From an uncultured Granulosicoccaceae bacterium (GTDB lineage: Bacteria; Pseudomonadota; Gammaproteobacteria; Granulosicoccales; Granulosicoccaceae), in contig CAKZUP010000062.1 in assembly GCA_937922945.1 (NCBI GenBank), positions 1 through 64,000 on the forward strand: DNA of 64,000 bases, read 5' to 3'. Position 1 is the first letter of the stretch, and every line of letters begins with the position of its first letter. Both the position numbers and the translations under genes were made by a program. Positions 28,392 to 39,141 of the stretch are shown here, one piece after another. Under the pieces are notes generated by a model. It was not told the DNA's origin. It made no database searches and saw nothing but the letters and a program-made list of their open reading frames with translations.

Positions 28392-29142
28392 TCAATCAAA
28401 TTCAGATATTCCTGCCGTTACTATGACGCAAGTGAATAAGTGGTACGGTGACTTCCATGTGCTAAAAGATATCAATTTGCAAGTAGCCGATGGAGAAAAA
28501 GTCGTGGTTTGCGGCCCCTCGGGCTCTGGCAAATCAACATTGATACGGTGTATTTGTAAATTGGAGGATCATCAACGTGGCACCATCAATGTACTTGGCA
28601 CAGAATTAAACGACAACATTGCGAATATCGATGAAATCAGGCGAGAGGTTGGTATGGTGTTCCAACAGTTCAATCTCTTTCCACACATGACTGTGCTTGA
28701 GAACTGCACGCTAGCGCTCACACTGGTACGCAAGAAATCACGCAAAGAAGCTGATGCTATCGCTATGCAGTTCCTGAAAAAAGTACGTATACCTGAACAG
28801 TCAACAAAATACCCCGGCGAACTGTCCGGCGGGCAACAGCAACGGGTGGCGATAGCTCGATCGCTGTGCATGAACCCCGAAATCCTCCTGTTCGATGAAC
28901 CGACATCAGCGTTGGATCCTGAAATGATTTCGGAAGTACTTGATGTCATGGTTGCGCTCGCAGAAGAAGGCATGACCATGGTTTGCGTAACGCACGAAAT
29001 GGGCTTCGCTCGCCGCGTTGCCGATCGCGTTATCTTTATGGATGAAGGCGAAATTGTCGAACAAAATTCACCACAGGAATTTTTCGACAACCCCGAAAAT
29101 GAGCGTACTAAACTGTTTTTAAGCCAGATACTGCAACACTAA
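28384..29142 (+). CDS. amino acid ABC transporter ATP-binding protein (AapP-like)
   Basis: [42 protein letters not shown]; overlaps permease gene by 8 nt. Confidence 0.95.
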   Translation: MVDQSNSDIPAVTMTQVNKWYGDFHVLKDINLQVADGEKVVVCGPSGSGKSTLIRCICKLEDHQRGTINVLGTELNDNIANIDEIRREVGMVFQQFNLFPHMTVLENCTLALTLVRKKSRKEADAIAMQFLKKVRIPEQSTKYPGELSGGQQQRVAIARSLCMNPEILLFDEPTSALDPEMISEVLDVMVALAEEGMTMVCVTHEMGFARRVADRVIFMDEGEIVEQNSPQEFFDNPENERTKLFLSQILQH

Positions 29143-29216
29143 CCAAGCGCACGCAACGCAGAAACAGCTCACCAGGCAACACAGACCACTACCGACCCAA
29201 CCATGCTCTCAATGGG

Positions 29217-30752
29217 CTATTGCTCTACCCTGTAGGCCAAGTACCCTCGCCGCTCCACTGTAGGGAACGCATCACCTCTGCGCACGTATTTCGAATTTTG
29301 TTCAAGCAACCGAGGAACGTGATCCCAAGGTTCCACCCTACCGATCGACAACGCAGCGTCCACCAGTTTTCGCTCTGATTGCGACCGGATAACATCATCT
29401 AACAGTGTATCCAGGGGCCATTTACTCTCAGCTATTTGGCAAAGCCTTGCCTCTTGCGGATGACCACGACCTGCTAAATTATCCAGCTCAAGCGGGTCGG
29501 TAGCAAGATCGTACAACGAAGCTGGATAAGCGCGCGACATCACCAACTTATAATTGCCGTCTACAACACACACTCGTGGCGCTTCAGTACCGCCATCGAT
29601 GTGCTCAGCAAAAACAGGGCCTTCCATGCTCTCACCACGCAGCGTTGGTAGCAAGCTTCTGCCGTGATACTCAGTGGATATATCGTCTGGCTTTACCTCA
29701 GCGATATCCAGCAGTGTGGGAAACACATCCAGTAATGACACCGCGGACGCCACCCGATTCGCAGCATAGTCAGGATGTGCAATTATCATGGGTATCTGAA
29801 TTGCCGGATTGTACAGTGTTTTCTTGAACCACATGCCTCGTTCGCCAATCATGTCACCATGATCGGATGAAAAAATCACCACCGTGTTCTGTGCAAATCC
29901 GCTCTCATTCAGCGCTTCCATCAAACGCCCAAACAGATGATCAATAAAGGAAATCATCCCATAGTAACCTCGACGGGCGCGGCGATAGTCAGCATCGCTT
30001 AATTCGCACTTGTCTTGTCCGTAGTGATAATACAAAGATTGACTATGCGGGTCTCGTTGATCGACCAGAATAAAAGGAACATTCGGAGCATCTATACCTT
30101 CATCTCGATAGAGGTCCCAATACTCTCTGGTTGTCACGTACGGGTCGTGGGGTTGCGTTAGAGATACAGTCATCATGAAGGGACGATCGTCTTCACTTCG
30201 GGCTCGTGAGTAAAGCTCACGTATCGCGTGGTGAATCACGTCCTCGTCGTAGTCAATTTGCATGGAACGCGCCACTGGCCCGGCGTCTTTCACTGTATCG
30301 ATAGTTGACACACCGAACGTATACGCCCGCTCTTCATCTTTATTAAAGTCGCGAAAATCTGGTGTGGGCGTCCAGGACATGTCAGCCGGGTATATCTCTG
30401 TGGTTAAACGCTCTTCATAACCATGGTATTGATCGGGCCCGACAAAATGCATTTTGCCGGCAATGCAAGTGTAATAGCCATGCAACCTGAGATAATGCGC
30501 GAACGTAGGAATCGCCGCGGGAAATTCAGCACCATTATCGTACGCACCTATACTGGAAGGTAATCTGCCTGACATCATGCCGAATCGCGATGGCGCGCAC
30601 AGTGGGTATGGGCAATAGGCATTCTCGAACACACTACCTTTTGCCGCCAAGCTATCCAGATGAGGTGTCTGGCAAACCTTACCTCCGTAGCTATTGAGCA
30701 CGAATGAGGTCAACTGATCGACCATGACCAGTAGGATGTTTGGTTTGGGCAT
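29217..30752 (-). CDS. betC: sulfatase, choline-sulfatase-like
   Basis: MPKPNILLVMVDQLTS; CAPSR formylglycine motif; GRLPSSIGAYDNGAEFPAAIPTFAHYLR...GKMHFVGPDQYHGYEERLTTEIYPAD characteristic of BetC-type enzymes. Confidence 0.85.
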   Translation of the reverse strand: MPKPNILLVMVDQLTSFVLNSYGGKVCQTPHLDSLAAKGSVFENAYCPYPLCAPSRFGMMSGRLPSSIGAYDNGAEFPAAIPTFAHYLRLHGYYTCIAGKMHFVGPDQYHGYEERLTTEIYPADMSWTPTPDFRDFNKDEERAYTFGVSTIDTVKDAGPVARSMQIDYDEDVIHHAIRELYSRARSEDDRPFMMTVSLTQPHDPYVTTREYWDLYRDEGIDAPNVPFILVDQRDPHSQSLYYHYGQDKCELSDADYRRARRGYYGMISFIDHLFGRLMEALNESGFAQNTVVIFSSDHGDMIGERGMWFKKTLYNPAIQIPMIIAHPDYAANRVASAVSLLDVFPTLLDIAEVKPDDISTEYHGRSLLPTLRGESMEGPVFAEHIDGGTEAPRVCVVDGNYKLVMSRAYPASLYDLATDPLELDNLAGRGHPQEARLCQIAESKWPLDTLLDDVIRSQSERKLVDAALSIGRVEPWDHVPRLLEQNSKYVRRGDAFPTVERRGYLAYRVEQ

Positions 30753-30809
30753 AGAATCTCCGATGCTTATTGTTTCGCCACAGACCAACTCCGATTAGGC
30801 CCGTTCAGG

Positions 30810-32432
30810 TTAAATTCGCATGCGCGGGACATCATGCGGGTCTAACCGAAGTTCAATCAGGTATGGTCCTTTGCGATGTTTAACCGCTTCAAGTGCTTCC
30901 TCGAGTTGGTCATTTGAACACACTTCCATTCCATCCCCACCCAGAGATTTTGCCACGTCGACGAAAGAAGGCCAATGAAATTCAGATAGCCCCGGATCCA
31001 TCTGGCGATCAACAAACTGTATATGTTCTGCACCGTAGGCTGAATCGTTGGCAACGATAACGATCAGGTCGAGCTCTAGTCGTACAGCGGTATTGAACTC
31101 ATTGATTCCACCCATCATGAATCCACCATCACCACTGAAAAGCACAATCGGTCGCTCGGGAGCAGCAACGGATGCACCTATGGCCTCTTGCAGCCCCAAA
31201 CCGATAGACCCGAAATTGACGGTGCAGACAAAACTCTGCGGGTCTGGAACCGACAGACGGCACCACACCTCTGTCATAAAACGACCACCGTCTGTGACCA
31301 ATAAGCGATCCTTTGGCAATGCGGCTTCCATACGCTCAAGGGCATAAACAAAGTTGACGAACCCATCTTTTGCAGTTGCCGATGCGGCCGGGTGCGCCGT
31401 TAACGTGTCGCTATCGAGTTCAGGTGTAAAGCCGCTAGCAGGTATTTCTGCCTCGTCTAACCAATACAGCATGGTCTCAGCAGTGAGTCCTGCATCAGCA
31501 ACCAGTGCGACATCCGGATGCAGCCCACCACCTATCGCTGTTGGCGCAACATCCACTTGCACGACTCGTTTATCCTTCATCAGCTTGCCACGATCGGTTG
31601 TGAATTCATGTAATGCAGTACCAAAACAAATGATGCAATCGGTGTTCGCAATCACTTCATAGGCAACCGGTGTTGATAGCGTGCCGAAAATATCCATGTT
31701 GTACGGATGACTGTTGAAAAGACCTTTTGCTTTGAGTGTGGTAGCTAACGGCGCCTCTAGCCGATCGGCCAATTTCACCAACTGTTCTTGCGCATTCACA
31801 GCACCACTGCCCGCCAGAATTAACGGACGTTTGGCCGATGCAATCATTCCAATTGCATCGTCGAGGGCATCGCCTTCGGCCACACCACCAGGTGCTGTAA
31901 ATACATCAAGCACTTGCATATCGTATTCGGCTTCCCGCCACATGAAGTCGGCGGGCATGTTCAGTACGATTGGACGGCGTTCAACTTGAGCGCGATAAAA
32001 GGCTTGCGCAACATCTTCACCAGCGGTTGCCGGTGTTCGAAGTTGCTCGAAGCCTGCCCCTGTAACTTTAACCAGACTACGCTGATCGATGCTTTGAAGG
32101 TGCCGAGGATTGTCTATAGGCGTGTCACCAGCAAAGATCACTAACGGTACGTGTCCTCGGGCAGTTTCAGTTAGAGCGGTAACGCAATTGGTTAACGCTG
32201 GCCCATGAGTAACTGTGGCGATTCCAACATTGCCCGAAACATGTGCATACGCTGACGCCATTAATACGCTGCTACCCTCGTGCGCCGCTGGTATAAAGCG
32301 ACCGTCGAATTCGCGTACAAAGCTATCTGCCATAAAAAGATTAGCATCCCCTATAAGCCCGAACATGGTCGTTACACCGTGTTCTTTAATCGCCCGGGCT
32401 ATCGATTGATAAACGTGCCTCTGTTGACTCAT
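30810..32432 (-). CDS. thiamine pyrophosphate-dependent enzyme (acetolactate synthase-like)
   Basis: AAHEGSSVLMASAYAHVSG, GDGGFMMGGINEFNTAVRLELDLIVIVANDSAYG TPP-binding motif. Confidence 0.92.
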   Translation of the reverse strand: MSQQRHVYQSIARAIKEHGVTTMFGLIGDANLFMADSFVREFDGRFIPAAHEGSSVLMASAYAHVSGNVGIATVTHGPALTNCVTALTETARGHVPLVIFAGDTPIDNPRHLQSIDQRSLVKVTGAGFEQLRTPATAGEDVAQAFYRAQVERRPIVLNMPADFMWREAEYDMQVLDVFTAPGGVAEGDALDDAIGMIASAKRPLILAGSGAVNAQEQLVKLADRLEAPLATTLKAKGLFNSHPYNMDIFGTLSTPVAYEVIANTDCIICFGTALHEFTTDRGKLMKDKRVVQVDVAPTAIGGGLHPDVALVADAGLTAETMLYWLDEAEIPASGFTPELDSDTLTAHPAASATAKDGFVNFVYALERMEAALPKDRLLVTDGGRFMTEVWCRLSVPDPQSFVCTVNFGSIGLGLQEAIGASVAAPERPIVLFSGDGGFMMGGINEFNTAVRLELDLIVIVANDSAYGAEHIQFVDRQMDPGLSEFHWPSFVDVAKSLGGDGMEVCSNDQLEEALEAVKHRKGPYLIELRLDPHDVPRMRI

Positions 32433-32623
32433 TTTGATTCACTCATCGATCTAACCCCTGATACGGTTGCGGCCAGCAAAAAAGGCCCTGCTACACAGAC
32501 TAATACTTGGAGACTGTTTAAGGTACGATAATGAGAAAATCAGGATAAATTCCTTCTTTATTGTTGTATTTTTGCTAATTTAAGACTTATCAAACCCAAA
32601 ACGGATACATTTCAGGTGAATTT

Positions 32624-33085
32624 ATGCTCGACAAGTACGAAAAGCTGATTCTGGACGCATTGCAGCAAAATGGACGAGCCAGCACGCAAGAGTTATCAGA
32701 GCTCGTTGGCTTATCCCAATCACCTTGCTGGCGACGCGTTAAACGGCTGGAAGAAGATGGATACATCACCCGGTACTCAGCAATCCTCGACACTAAAAAA
32801 TTAGGATTAAACGCACTTGCACACATACAAGTGTCTCTGGTCGATCACACCAAATCGTCAATTGATAAATTTCAGGCTTTCATCGAAAAAAGTGGGCAAG
32901 TGCTGGAGTGTGCATCCACAACCGGGGAATTCGACTACATACTCAAAGTTGCAACGCGTGACCCAGAAAGCCTGGAAGAATTCATTGCAAAAAAACTGCT
33001 TCGACTTGGTGTTGTCAGAACAACAACAACCACGTTTATTCTGCGGCAAATGAAAGTATCCGGAGCATTGCCAGTAGACATGTAA
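32624..33085 (+). CDS. Lrp/AsnC family transcriptional regulator
   Basis: LDKYEKLILDALQQNGRASTQELSELVGLSQSPCWRRVKRLEEDGYI HTH, RAM domain following. Confidence 0.95.
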   Translation: MLDKYEKLILDALQQNGRASTQELSELVGLSQSPCWRRVKRLEEDGYITRYSAILDTKKLGLNALAHIQVSLVDHTKSSIDKFQAFIEKSGQVLECASTTGEFDYILKVATRDPESLEEFIAKKLLRLGVVRTTTTTFILRQMKVSGALPVDM

Positions 33086-33123
33086 CTGCTGACTCTGCCT
33101 ACCGTGAAGATAAAAAACCAGTC

Positions 33124-33156
33124 TGTCACAACTCTCAATTTAAAATTGGTGTGACA
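33124..33156. repeat. nested inverted repeat in Lrp downstream region
   Basis: TGTCACA-...CAATTTAAAATTG...-TGTGACA. Confidence 0.6.
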
Positions 33157-33306
33157 TCGTCTCATACATATTTCAAACAGCATGGAAACTGTTACAAATT
33201 GATTCCATTATCTGTTAATCCGCTGTTTCTCCTATATGGTATTTATAGATTAACCAGCAAATCACGTTCTATAGCGCGATTTCTGCATGCCCATAAAGCG
33301 GAGCCG

Positions 33307-33915
33307 ATGCCAATGATATATAGAAACAAGATAACTTCTATTCAGCCGAATGATCACTCACTAACCGACCCACAAGCCAAGAACGATCAACCAGACCTTA
33401 ACAGGCGACGCGTTATACAAGGCGCTGTCTTGTCAACAACCGCGATGGTTGTACCCGGAGTGGCGAGTGCAATTTGCAATCCTGCTGCGCATTCCCTGGC
33501 CAAAACCGAAAACACCATGGGAATAGATTCAGCGTTAAGCAGTGAGGATGTTGCGATTGAACTGGTCGAAACAGAAACATCATTGAAAGGCGGCAAAATG
33601 GCCAGAGTCACTATAACCAACAGTAGTCATCGGTCTATAAAATTGAACCATGTTTCCCCCGGCGCTATCTCAACTCAAAAGGGTGTTTATCAGCTAAACG
33701 CGACCTTAAGCAAAAACCCATTAAGCCTGAGATCAGGTGGTGTTTATCAATTTTGGTTAACACCCGATGATGGAACGCAGGCGCTGCATTCGAGCAGACC
33801 CAAGCAGATATTGGGCAAAGCCAATATTTCAACAACGCTTGAAGTATCGGTGAAAACGAAACTCGATTCCGGTCCGTGGAAAGGTACGCAGCGAGTACAG
33901 GCGTTGATCGCATAA
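33307..33915 (+). CDS. twin-arginine-signal exported hypothetical protein
   Basis: NRRRVIQGAVLSTTAMVVPGVASA Tat-like signal; beta-rich C-terminal half; ATG at 33307 preferred over upstream GTG at 33151. Confidence 0.6.
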   Translation: MPMIYRNKITSIQPNDHSLTDPQAKNDQPDLNRRRVIQGAVLSTTAMVVPGVASAICNPAAHSLAKTENTMGIDSALSSEDVAIELVETETSLKGGKMARVTITNSSHRSIKLNHVSPGAISTQKGVYQLNATLSKNPLSLRSGGVYQFWLTPDDGTQALHSSRPKQILGKANISTTLEVSVKTKLDSGPWKGTQRVQALIA

Positions 33916-33939
33916 TTACCACAGATTCGTCTTAATAAG

Positions 33940-33960
33940 GCCGCCATGCTCGATGGCGGT
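33940..33960. terminator. hairpin downstream of Tat-signal gene
   Basis: CCGCCAT-gctcg-ATGGCGG, 25 nt after stop. Confidence 0.5.
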
Positions 33961-34284
33961 CTACATTCATATACGTTCGGATTAGATGCTTACCAATATG
34001 GGTAATGCCACGCTCCGTTAGCATTAGTGAACAACACCGGCCTCGAAATTATCCCACCCAGGGATACGTTATCGTTATTTACGCTCACGACTTGACCGTC
34101 CAGCCTTGACGGAATTTAATGGAGGTGTGAGCACAGTCACAATATGACTTCTAAAGGGCAAATATTAACCGTTCCGAATGAAGTGCAATGAGCGTTATGG
34201 AGAACAATTACTCGCTAAATCGCAGCCTAAACGGTAGGATTATCCAATTGAGCAAACTCTTGCCGCATTTATCCGTTTAGCGCT

Positions 34285-36156
34285 ATGAAGCAATCGACCA
34301 CACTCATTGAAGTAAACATTTTTGATCAAATGTTGCCTCTCACCTCTGGCTATCTTCAGTCATACGCGAGTCAAAATGATGAAATCGTAGAGTCATTCGA
34401 TTTCTACAAATTCAGCACCACGGTCCACGCCAGCGATGAAAGCATTCTTGATGACGTTCTCGCGAAGAACAGCCGAGTATATGCGCTAAGCTGTTATCTT
34501 TGGAATATCCGCATAATGATGCGGGTTGCGAAAAAAATTGTGGAAACACACCCCGACTCTTATGTGCTTCTGGGTGGCCCTCAAGTGATGCATCACGGAC
34601 ACCAATATTTAAACGCGAACAACGAGAACCTGATCATTTGCAATGGAGAAGGTGAAATCACTTTTTCAAACTTTCTGCTCGAAGTAAATAAAGCGTCACC
34701 TGACTTCACCAATGTGAAAGGCCTGACGTTTTATCGCGATGGCAAAATGATCACCACCGACGCCCAACCTCGTCTTAAATCATTGAACGAAATACCCTCT
34801 CCCCACACAACCGGTGTTTTCGACGGTAAGTACCGAATGGCTGTTATGGAAACCAATCGCGGTTGTCCGTTTCGCTGTTCCTATTGTTACTGGGGCGCTG
34901 CCACGAACGATAAAGTCCACAAGTTTGAAAATGATCGTCTTCGTCAGGAGATATCCTGGCTAGGAGAAAATCAGATTCCCATACTTTATATGGCCGATGC
35001 AAACTGGGGAATGTTGAAAAGAGATATCGATCTATCCAGCCACATCGCCGAGAGTAAAAAAAAGTACGGTATGCCTTTTTATATTTACTTCTCCGCTGCC
35101 AAGAATTCTCCTGGTCGTGTATCTGAAATAGCAGACGTGTTTGACAAGGCAGGCATGATGAATATCCAGCCGGTTTCGTTACAAACCATGAGTCAAACCG
35201 CTCTGGAGAAAGTCGATAGAAGTAATATCAAATCGGAAGCCTACCAAACACTGCAAAACGACTTAAACGATAAAGGCATTAGCTCTTTTATTGAATTAAT
35301 CTGGCCTCTGCCCGGAGAAACACTCTCTACCTTCAAGCAAGGTGTAGAAGATTTATGCGGCATGAACGCCGCAGCCTTAATGGCCTACCCCAATATCCTG
35401 TTGCACAATACTCCCATGTACAACCAGCGAGAAGAGCTTGGAATTGAAACCAGGGTAGTAAAAGATAACGCCTCTGAAGCGGAATTAATCGTTACCACCG
35501 AGCAGGTCTCGTACCAGGATTTTCAGGACGGCTTATCCTACTTTTACGGGACACTTGCTCTATACAATTCCCAGGCGCTGGCTCGTTGCTCTCGGTGGTT
35601 ACACGAAAACAAAATAATGAGCTACGGGCAACTGTTCCAAAGTTTTGTGGAGTTTTGCGAAAAATCTCAACCAAATGAATTCACTTCATTTGTTAAATCA
35701 TCCATCGCGAATGACAAATACTACGAGATCACCAATTATCCAACCATCTATCATATAACCCTGCACTCGCATAGGGATGAGTTCGACGATCTGTTATTCG
35801 ACTTCTGCAGCCAACAATCATGGTGGGAAGATGAAGATGCAGGTTTCCTGTTCGAACTGGATTTGCTGACGAAGCTGTATCTTTATTCCAATACGCCAGT
35901 GAAAACTCATCAATCCAGACTGCGTTACATTCAAATCGTGGGTACGACTGACAAAACCATTACTGCACAAATTCCAGAAAAATTCATCAAACACTTGAGT
36001 GATGATGAAATCCATGATGGTGGGCTGATTCATCTAAATCATTCACGGGATCAATTTCCGTTTAATGAAGAACAGTCACTTGAGGAAAACGCACAGTATT
36101 GTGCCGGGCGTATACAGATGATTGGGTTGAATGTCGCCGAGTGGAAATCACTTTAA
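34285..36156 (+). CDS. B12-binding-domain radical SAM protein
   Basis: N-terminal cobalamin-binding-like region (YALSCYLWN...YVLLGGPQV...NGEGEITF); ETNRGCPFRCSYCYWG CxxxCxxC radical SAM motif. Confidence 0.9.
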   Translation: MKQSTTLIEVNIFDQMLPLTSGYLQSYASQNDEIVESFDFYKFSTTVHASDESILDDVLAKNSRVYALSCYLWNIRIMMRVAKKIVETHPDSYVLLGGPQVMHHGHQYLNANNENLIICNGEGEITFSNFLLEVNKASPDFTNVKGLTFYRDGKMITTDAQPRLKSLNEIPSPHTTGVFDGKYRMAVMETNRGCPFRCSYCYWGAATNDKVHKFENDRLRQEISWLGENQIPILYMADANWGMLKRDIDLSSHIAESKKKYGMPFYIYFSAAKNSPGRVSEIADVFDKAGMMNIQPVSLQTMSQTALEKVDRSNIKSEAYQTLQNDLNDKGISSFIELIWPLPGETLSTFKQGVEDLCGMNAAALMAYPNILLHNTPMYNQREELGIETRVVKDNASEAELIVTTEQVSYQDFQDGLSYFYGTLALYNSQALARCSRWLHENKIMSYGQLFQSFVEFCEKSQPNEFTSFVKSSIANDKYYEITNYPTIYHITLHSHRDEFDDLLFDFCSQQSWWEDEDAGFLFELDLLTKLYLYSNTPVKTHQSRLRYIQIVGTTDKTITAQIPEKFIKHLSDDEIHDGGLIHLNHSRDQFPFNEEQSLEENAQYCAGRIQMIGLNVAEWKSL

Positions 36157-36541
36157 AACGGGGAGCTCAGACTGCTGCTAACATAGCTTTTCAGAGCTTT
36201 CTCATCAGCGCCACTCACATCTCCCCGCTAAACATCGCCAACTGATATTTGATGCGGAACAACAGTTCCGGTCCAGTCCTTTGCAGTTAACTTTGCCCCA
36301 CAATAGCATCCATTAACGTTCTATGCGTTAGGTGCCTGAATTTGCGCAGCCGGCTATTTATCTCTTAATACGAGCTGGTAGGTTACATCGTTGCTCGGAA
36401 CTGTTCAGTTATAAAAAGATCTGCCAATACCACTTAAGTATCGAAGCACTTATCTTAGGAAATAGAATGGTATCTAATCCTTAATTGACTGGCTTAGTAA
36501 CCTACATAAACCGTTAGCAGGAACACAAAAATCAGAACATC

Positions 36542-38968
36542 ATGATTAACGTTTCCAAAAAAATAAGTAGAAATCTTGTTACGGTAAGCCTCATCTCTAC
36601 ACTATTGGTTATTTGGCTGAGCGGCCAATATCTGAAAAATGCACACACGCAATTTTCCGGCGCAAAACAACTCAAACTGTCCGTTACTTCAGAATCCACA
36701 TTATTCGATATATCGAACAGCCTTGATAAGGAAAGAGCTGCAATACAGAAAATACTAACAACCACCGACCAATATTCTGCGAAGCGGGGCGATCTGGTCA
36801 AATTATCGAACAGGACAAAATCACTTTTCGATAAAGTTCGCCAGGAAATAACTAAATTACGCGAACCGAATTTCGGTGCCAATCGAGAACACTACAGTGA
36901 TGAATCCATTGACTCAGTGTTTGCAGAGCTTGATGATAGGCTGAAGCGCATATCCGTGACCCGATTCGTAGTGATGGGACAAACATTCCGTCCGATTGAA
37001 GAACGAGATGAAAACGTGCGCATGCAACTGTTCGACACTTACGTTAACCTGAACGCAGCCTTCAACAGACTTCGCAAACTAACACGCACTTACCCCGAAC
37101 AGAACCATATTGACATTATTGTTGCCCATGAAATAAAGGATGTTATCTGGACAATTAACAGTACTATAAATCAAACAAGTACGCTAATTGAAAGCTACCT
37201 ACTGAAGTATCAGAACGCGGGGCTCGATTCAATCCATTTCGAAAACCTGTCACTTAGAATTTTTCAACTGCATGAAAGCACGGTTTTCGCTCTTGCCTAT
37301 TTGAATGACATTGGTAATTCAAATTCTTTCACAGGCCTTTCGAAACAAGCTGCAACAAAATTAATCGAACAATACGAAACCACGTTCAGGCCCCAAGTTC
37401 AGCAGCTAGCAATGCATGCCCCTGAAAATGAGAACCTGCAAGATACACTCACTCAATGGCAGTCAATTTCAAAACAAACAAAACAAAGTGTCATTGGTCT
37501 GCAACAGGCGATACTAAGCGATACATTGGCAAATGCTGATTCGATCAAAAATGAAACCACGATAAATCTTTTCTATATCTCCATTCTGGTTTCCATTTGT
37601 ATGTTAATGGCGTACGCCTCTTTTAATATTGCCAAAAAAATTCAACACCAGGCTGATCATGATGATCTAACTGGCTTACCCAATAGACGCTACTTTAACG
37701 AAGTACTTGAATCGCTTATTAAAAGCACAGATACGTACAAAAATGAAAAACTGATTTTAATGACCCTGGATCTCAATGGTTTCAAATCTATCAATGACAC
37801 TAAAGGTCATCTGGCCGGGGATAACTTACTCATTCAAGTAGCAGATCGATTAGCTCCCGTGTTTCGTCACGATAAAGTGATTGCCCGCATGGGTGGAGAC
37901 GAATTTTCTGTGGCTTACAAAACAAACACGTCAACCGATCCATACACATTTGCAAGTCAAATAAGCAGCCTGTTCGATAAACACTTCACTATAGACGGTG
38001 GACCAGTAAGCGTTGGTAGCAGCATTGGTTACAGCACGTACCCAGATGATGCATCAACAGTCACCGATCTGCAGATTACTTCTGATTTCGCCATGTTCAG
38101 TGCGAAACAAGTCGGCAAAGAGTCTATCCAGGCATACGATCGCGAAATGGCAGAGAAATTCGAATATCGCTTAATCATGGAAAAAGAGCTAAAGCTAGCC
38201 ATTGAGAACAACAGCCTCGAACTCTACTATCAACCACAGATTGATCTGGCAAGCAATAAAGCAAATGCCGTTGAAGCATTAATAAGATGGAACCACCCAG
38301 CGCGGGGTATGATTTCGCCAGATGATTTTATCGGCATTGCAGAAGAAAGCGGCCTGATGCCTGCTATTGGAAATTGGGTTATCAACGAAGCATGCAAACA
38401 ATTAGCGGAATGGAACCGCACAGTTAGCGTACCTATACGGGTTGCGGTTAACGTTTCAGTGCATGAAATTACTCAATCGAGCTACGTACAAAACGTATTC
38501 GATGTAATACAACGGCACGGCATTAGCGCGAGCAGCCTGGAATTGGAAATCACAGAAAGTGTGGTAATGGGAGACGTAGATTCGATTATCAGAAGATTGA
38601 ACGAGTTGAAAGAGCATGGCATTAGAATCGCCATGGATGATTTTGGCACCGGGTATTCTTCTTTAAGTCAGCTACAAACGCTTCCATTGGATACATTGAA
38701 GATCGACCGCTCGTTTATCGACAAGCTTGATGACGATTCAAGCGATATGAAATCCGTAACAGCGACTATCGCTTCGATCGCAAAAATATTTAATCTGGAA
38801 ACAGTGGCCGAGGGCATCGAAACGGAACGCCAAATCATCGAAGTGAATAAATTAGGAATTGATGTTGCCCAAGGGTATTACTATTCCAAACCCTTAGCAA
38901 AAGCCGAAGTAATTGATCGTATAATTGCGATAAACGGTGGTTCTAACGGCTATAAGCAAGTCGCTTAA
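36542..38968 (+). CDS. diguanylate cyclase/phosphodiesterase (GGDEF-EAL) with periplasmic sensor domain
   Basis: Two TM segments flanking about 330 aa helical region; RMGGDEFSVAY; EALIRWNHP, DDFGTGYSSL. Confidence 0.95.
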   Translation: MINVSKKISRNLVTVSLISTLLVIWLSGQYLKNAHTQFSGAKQLKLSVTSESTLFDISNSLDKERAAIQKILTTTDQYSAKRGDLVKLSNRTKSLFDKVRQEITKLREPNFGANREHYSDESIDSVFAELDDRLKRISVTRFVVMGQTFRPIEERDENVRMQLFDTYVNLNAAFNRLRKLTRTYPEQNHIDIIVAHEIKDVIWTINSTINQTSTLIESYLLKYQNAGLDSIHFENLSLRIFQLHESTVFALAYLNDIGNSNSFTGLSKQAATKLIEQYETTFRPQVQQLAMHAPENENLQDTLTQWQSISKQTKQSVIGLQQAILSDTLANADSIKNETTINLFYISILVSICMLMAYASFNIAKKIQHQADHDDLTGLPNRRYFNEVLESLIKSTDTYKNEKLILMTLDLNGFKSINDTKGHLAGDNLLIQVADRLAPVFRHDKVIARMGGDEFSVAYKTNTSTDPYTFASQISSLFDKHFTIDGGPVSVGSSIGYSTYPDDASTVTDLQITSDFAMFSAKQVGKESIQAYDREMAEKFEYRLIMEKELKLAIENNSLELYYQPQIDLASNKANAVEALIRWNHPARGMISPDDFIGIAEESGLMPAIGNWVINEACKQLAEWNRTVSVPIRVAVNVSVHEITQSSYVQNVFDVIQRHGISASSLELEITESVVMGDVDSIIRRLNELKEHGIRIAMDDFGTGYSSLSQLQTLPLDTLKIDRSFIDKLDDDSSDMKSVTATIASIAKIFNLETVAEGIETERQIIEVNKLGIDVAQGYYYSKPLAKAEVIDRIIAINGGSNGYKQVA

Positions 38969-39141
38969 AACTCAACGTGTGGCGTTTATCCGTGGCCTTT
39001 AAAGCAACGCACAAATTGCACTTTAACGGAAATTTCTAAGGCGGTTGGATAATCTGAAAACAAAAGTCGGTTGATATGTAACTCAAAACAAGGCAACCCG
39101 CACCACAACAGGCAGTACGGGTCACCCCGATCGGCAATATC

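Noticed and set aside
28572-29090. 172-aa minus-strand ORF
   Set aside because: Antisense to the AapP ATPase gene, Ser-rich translation
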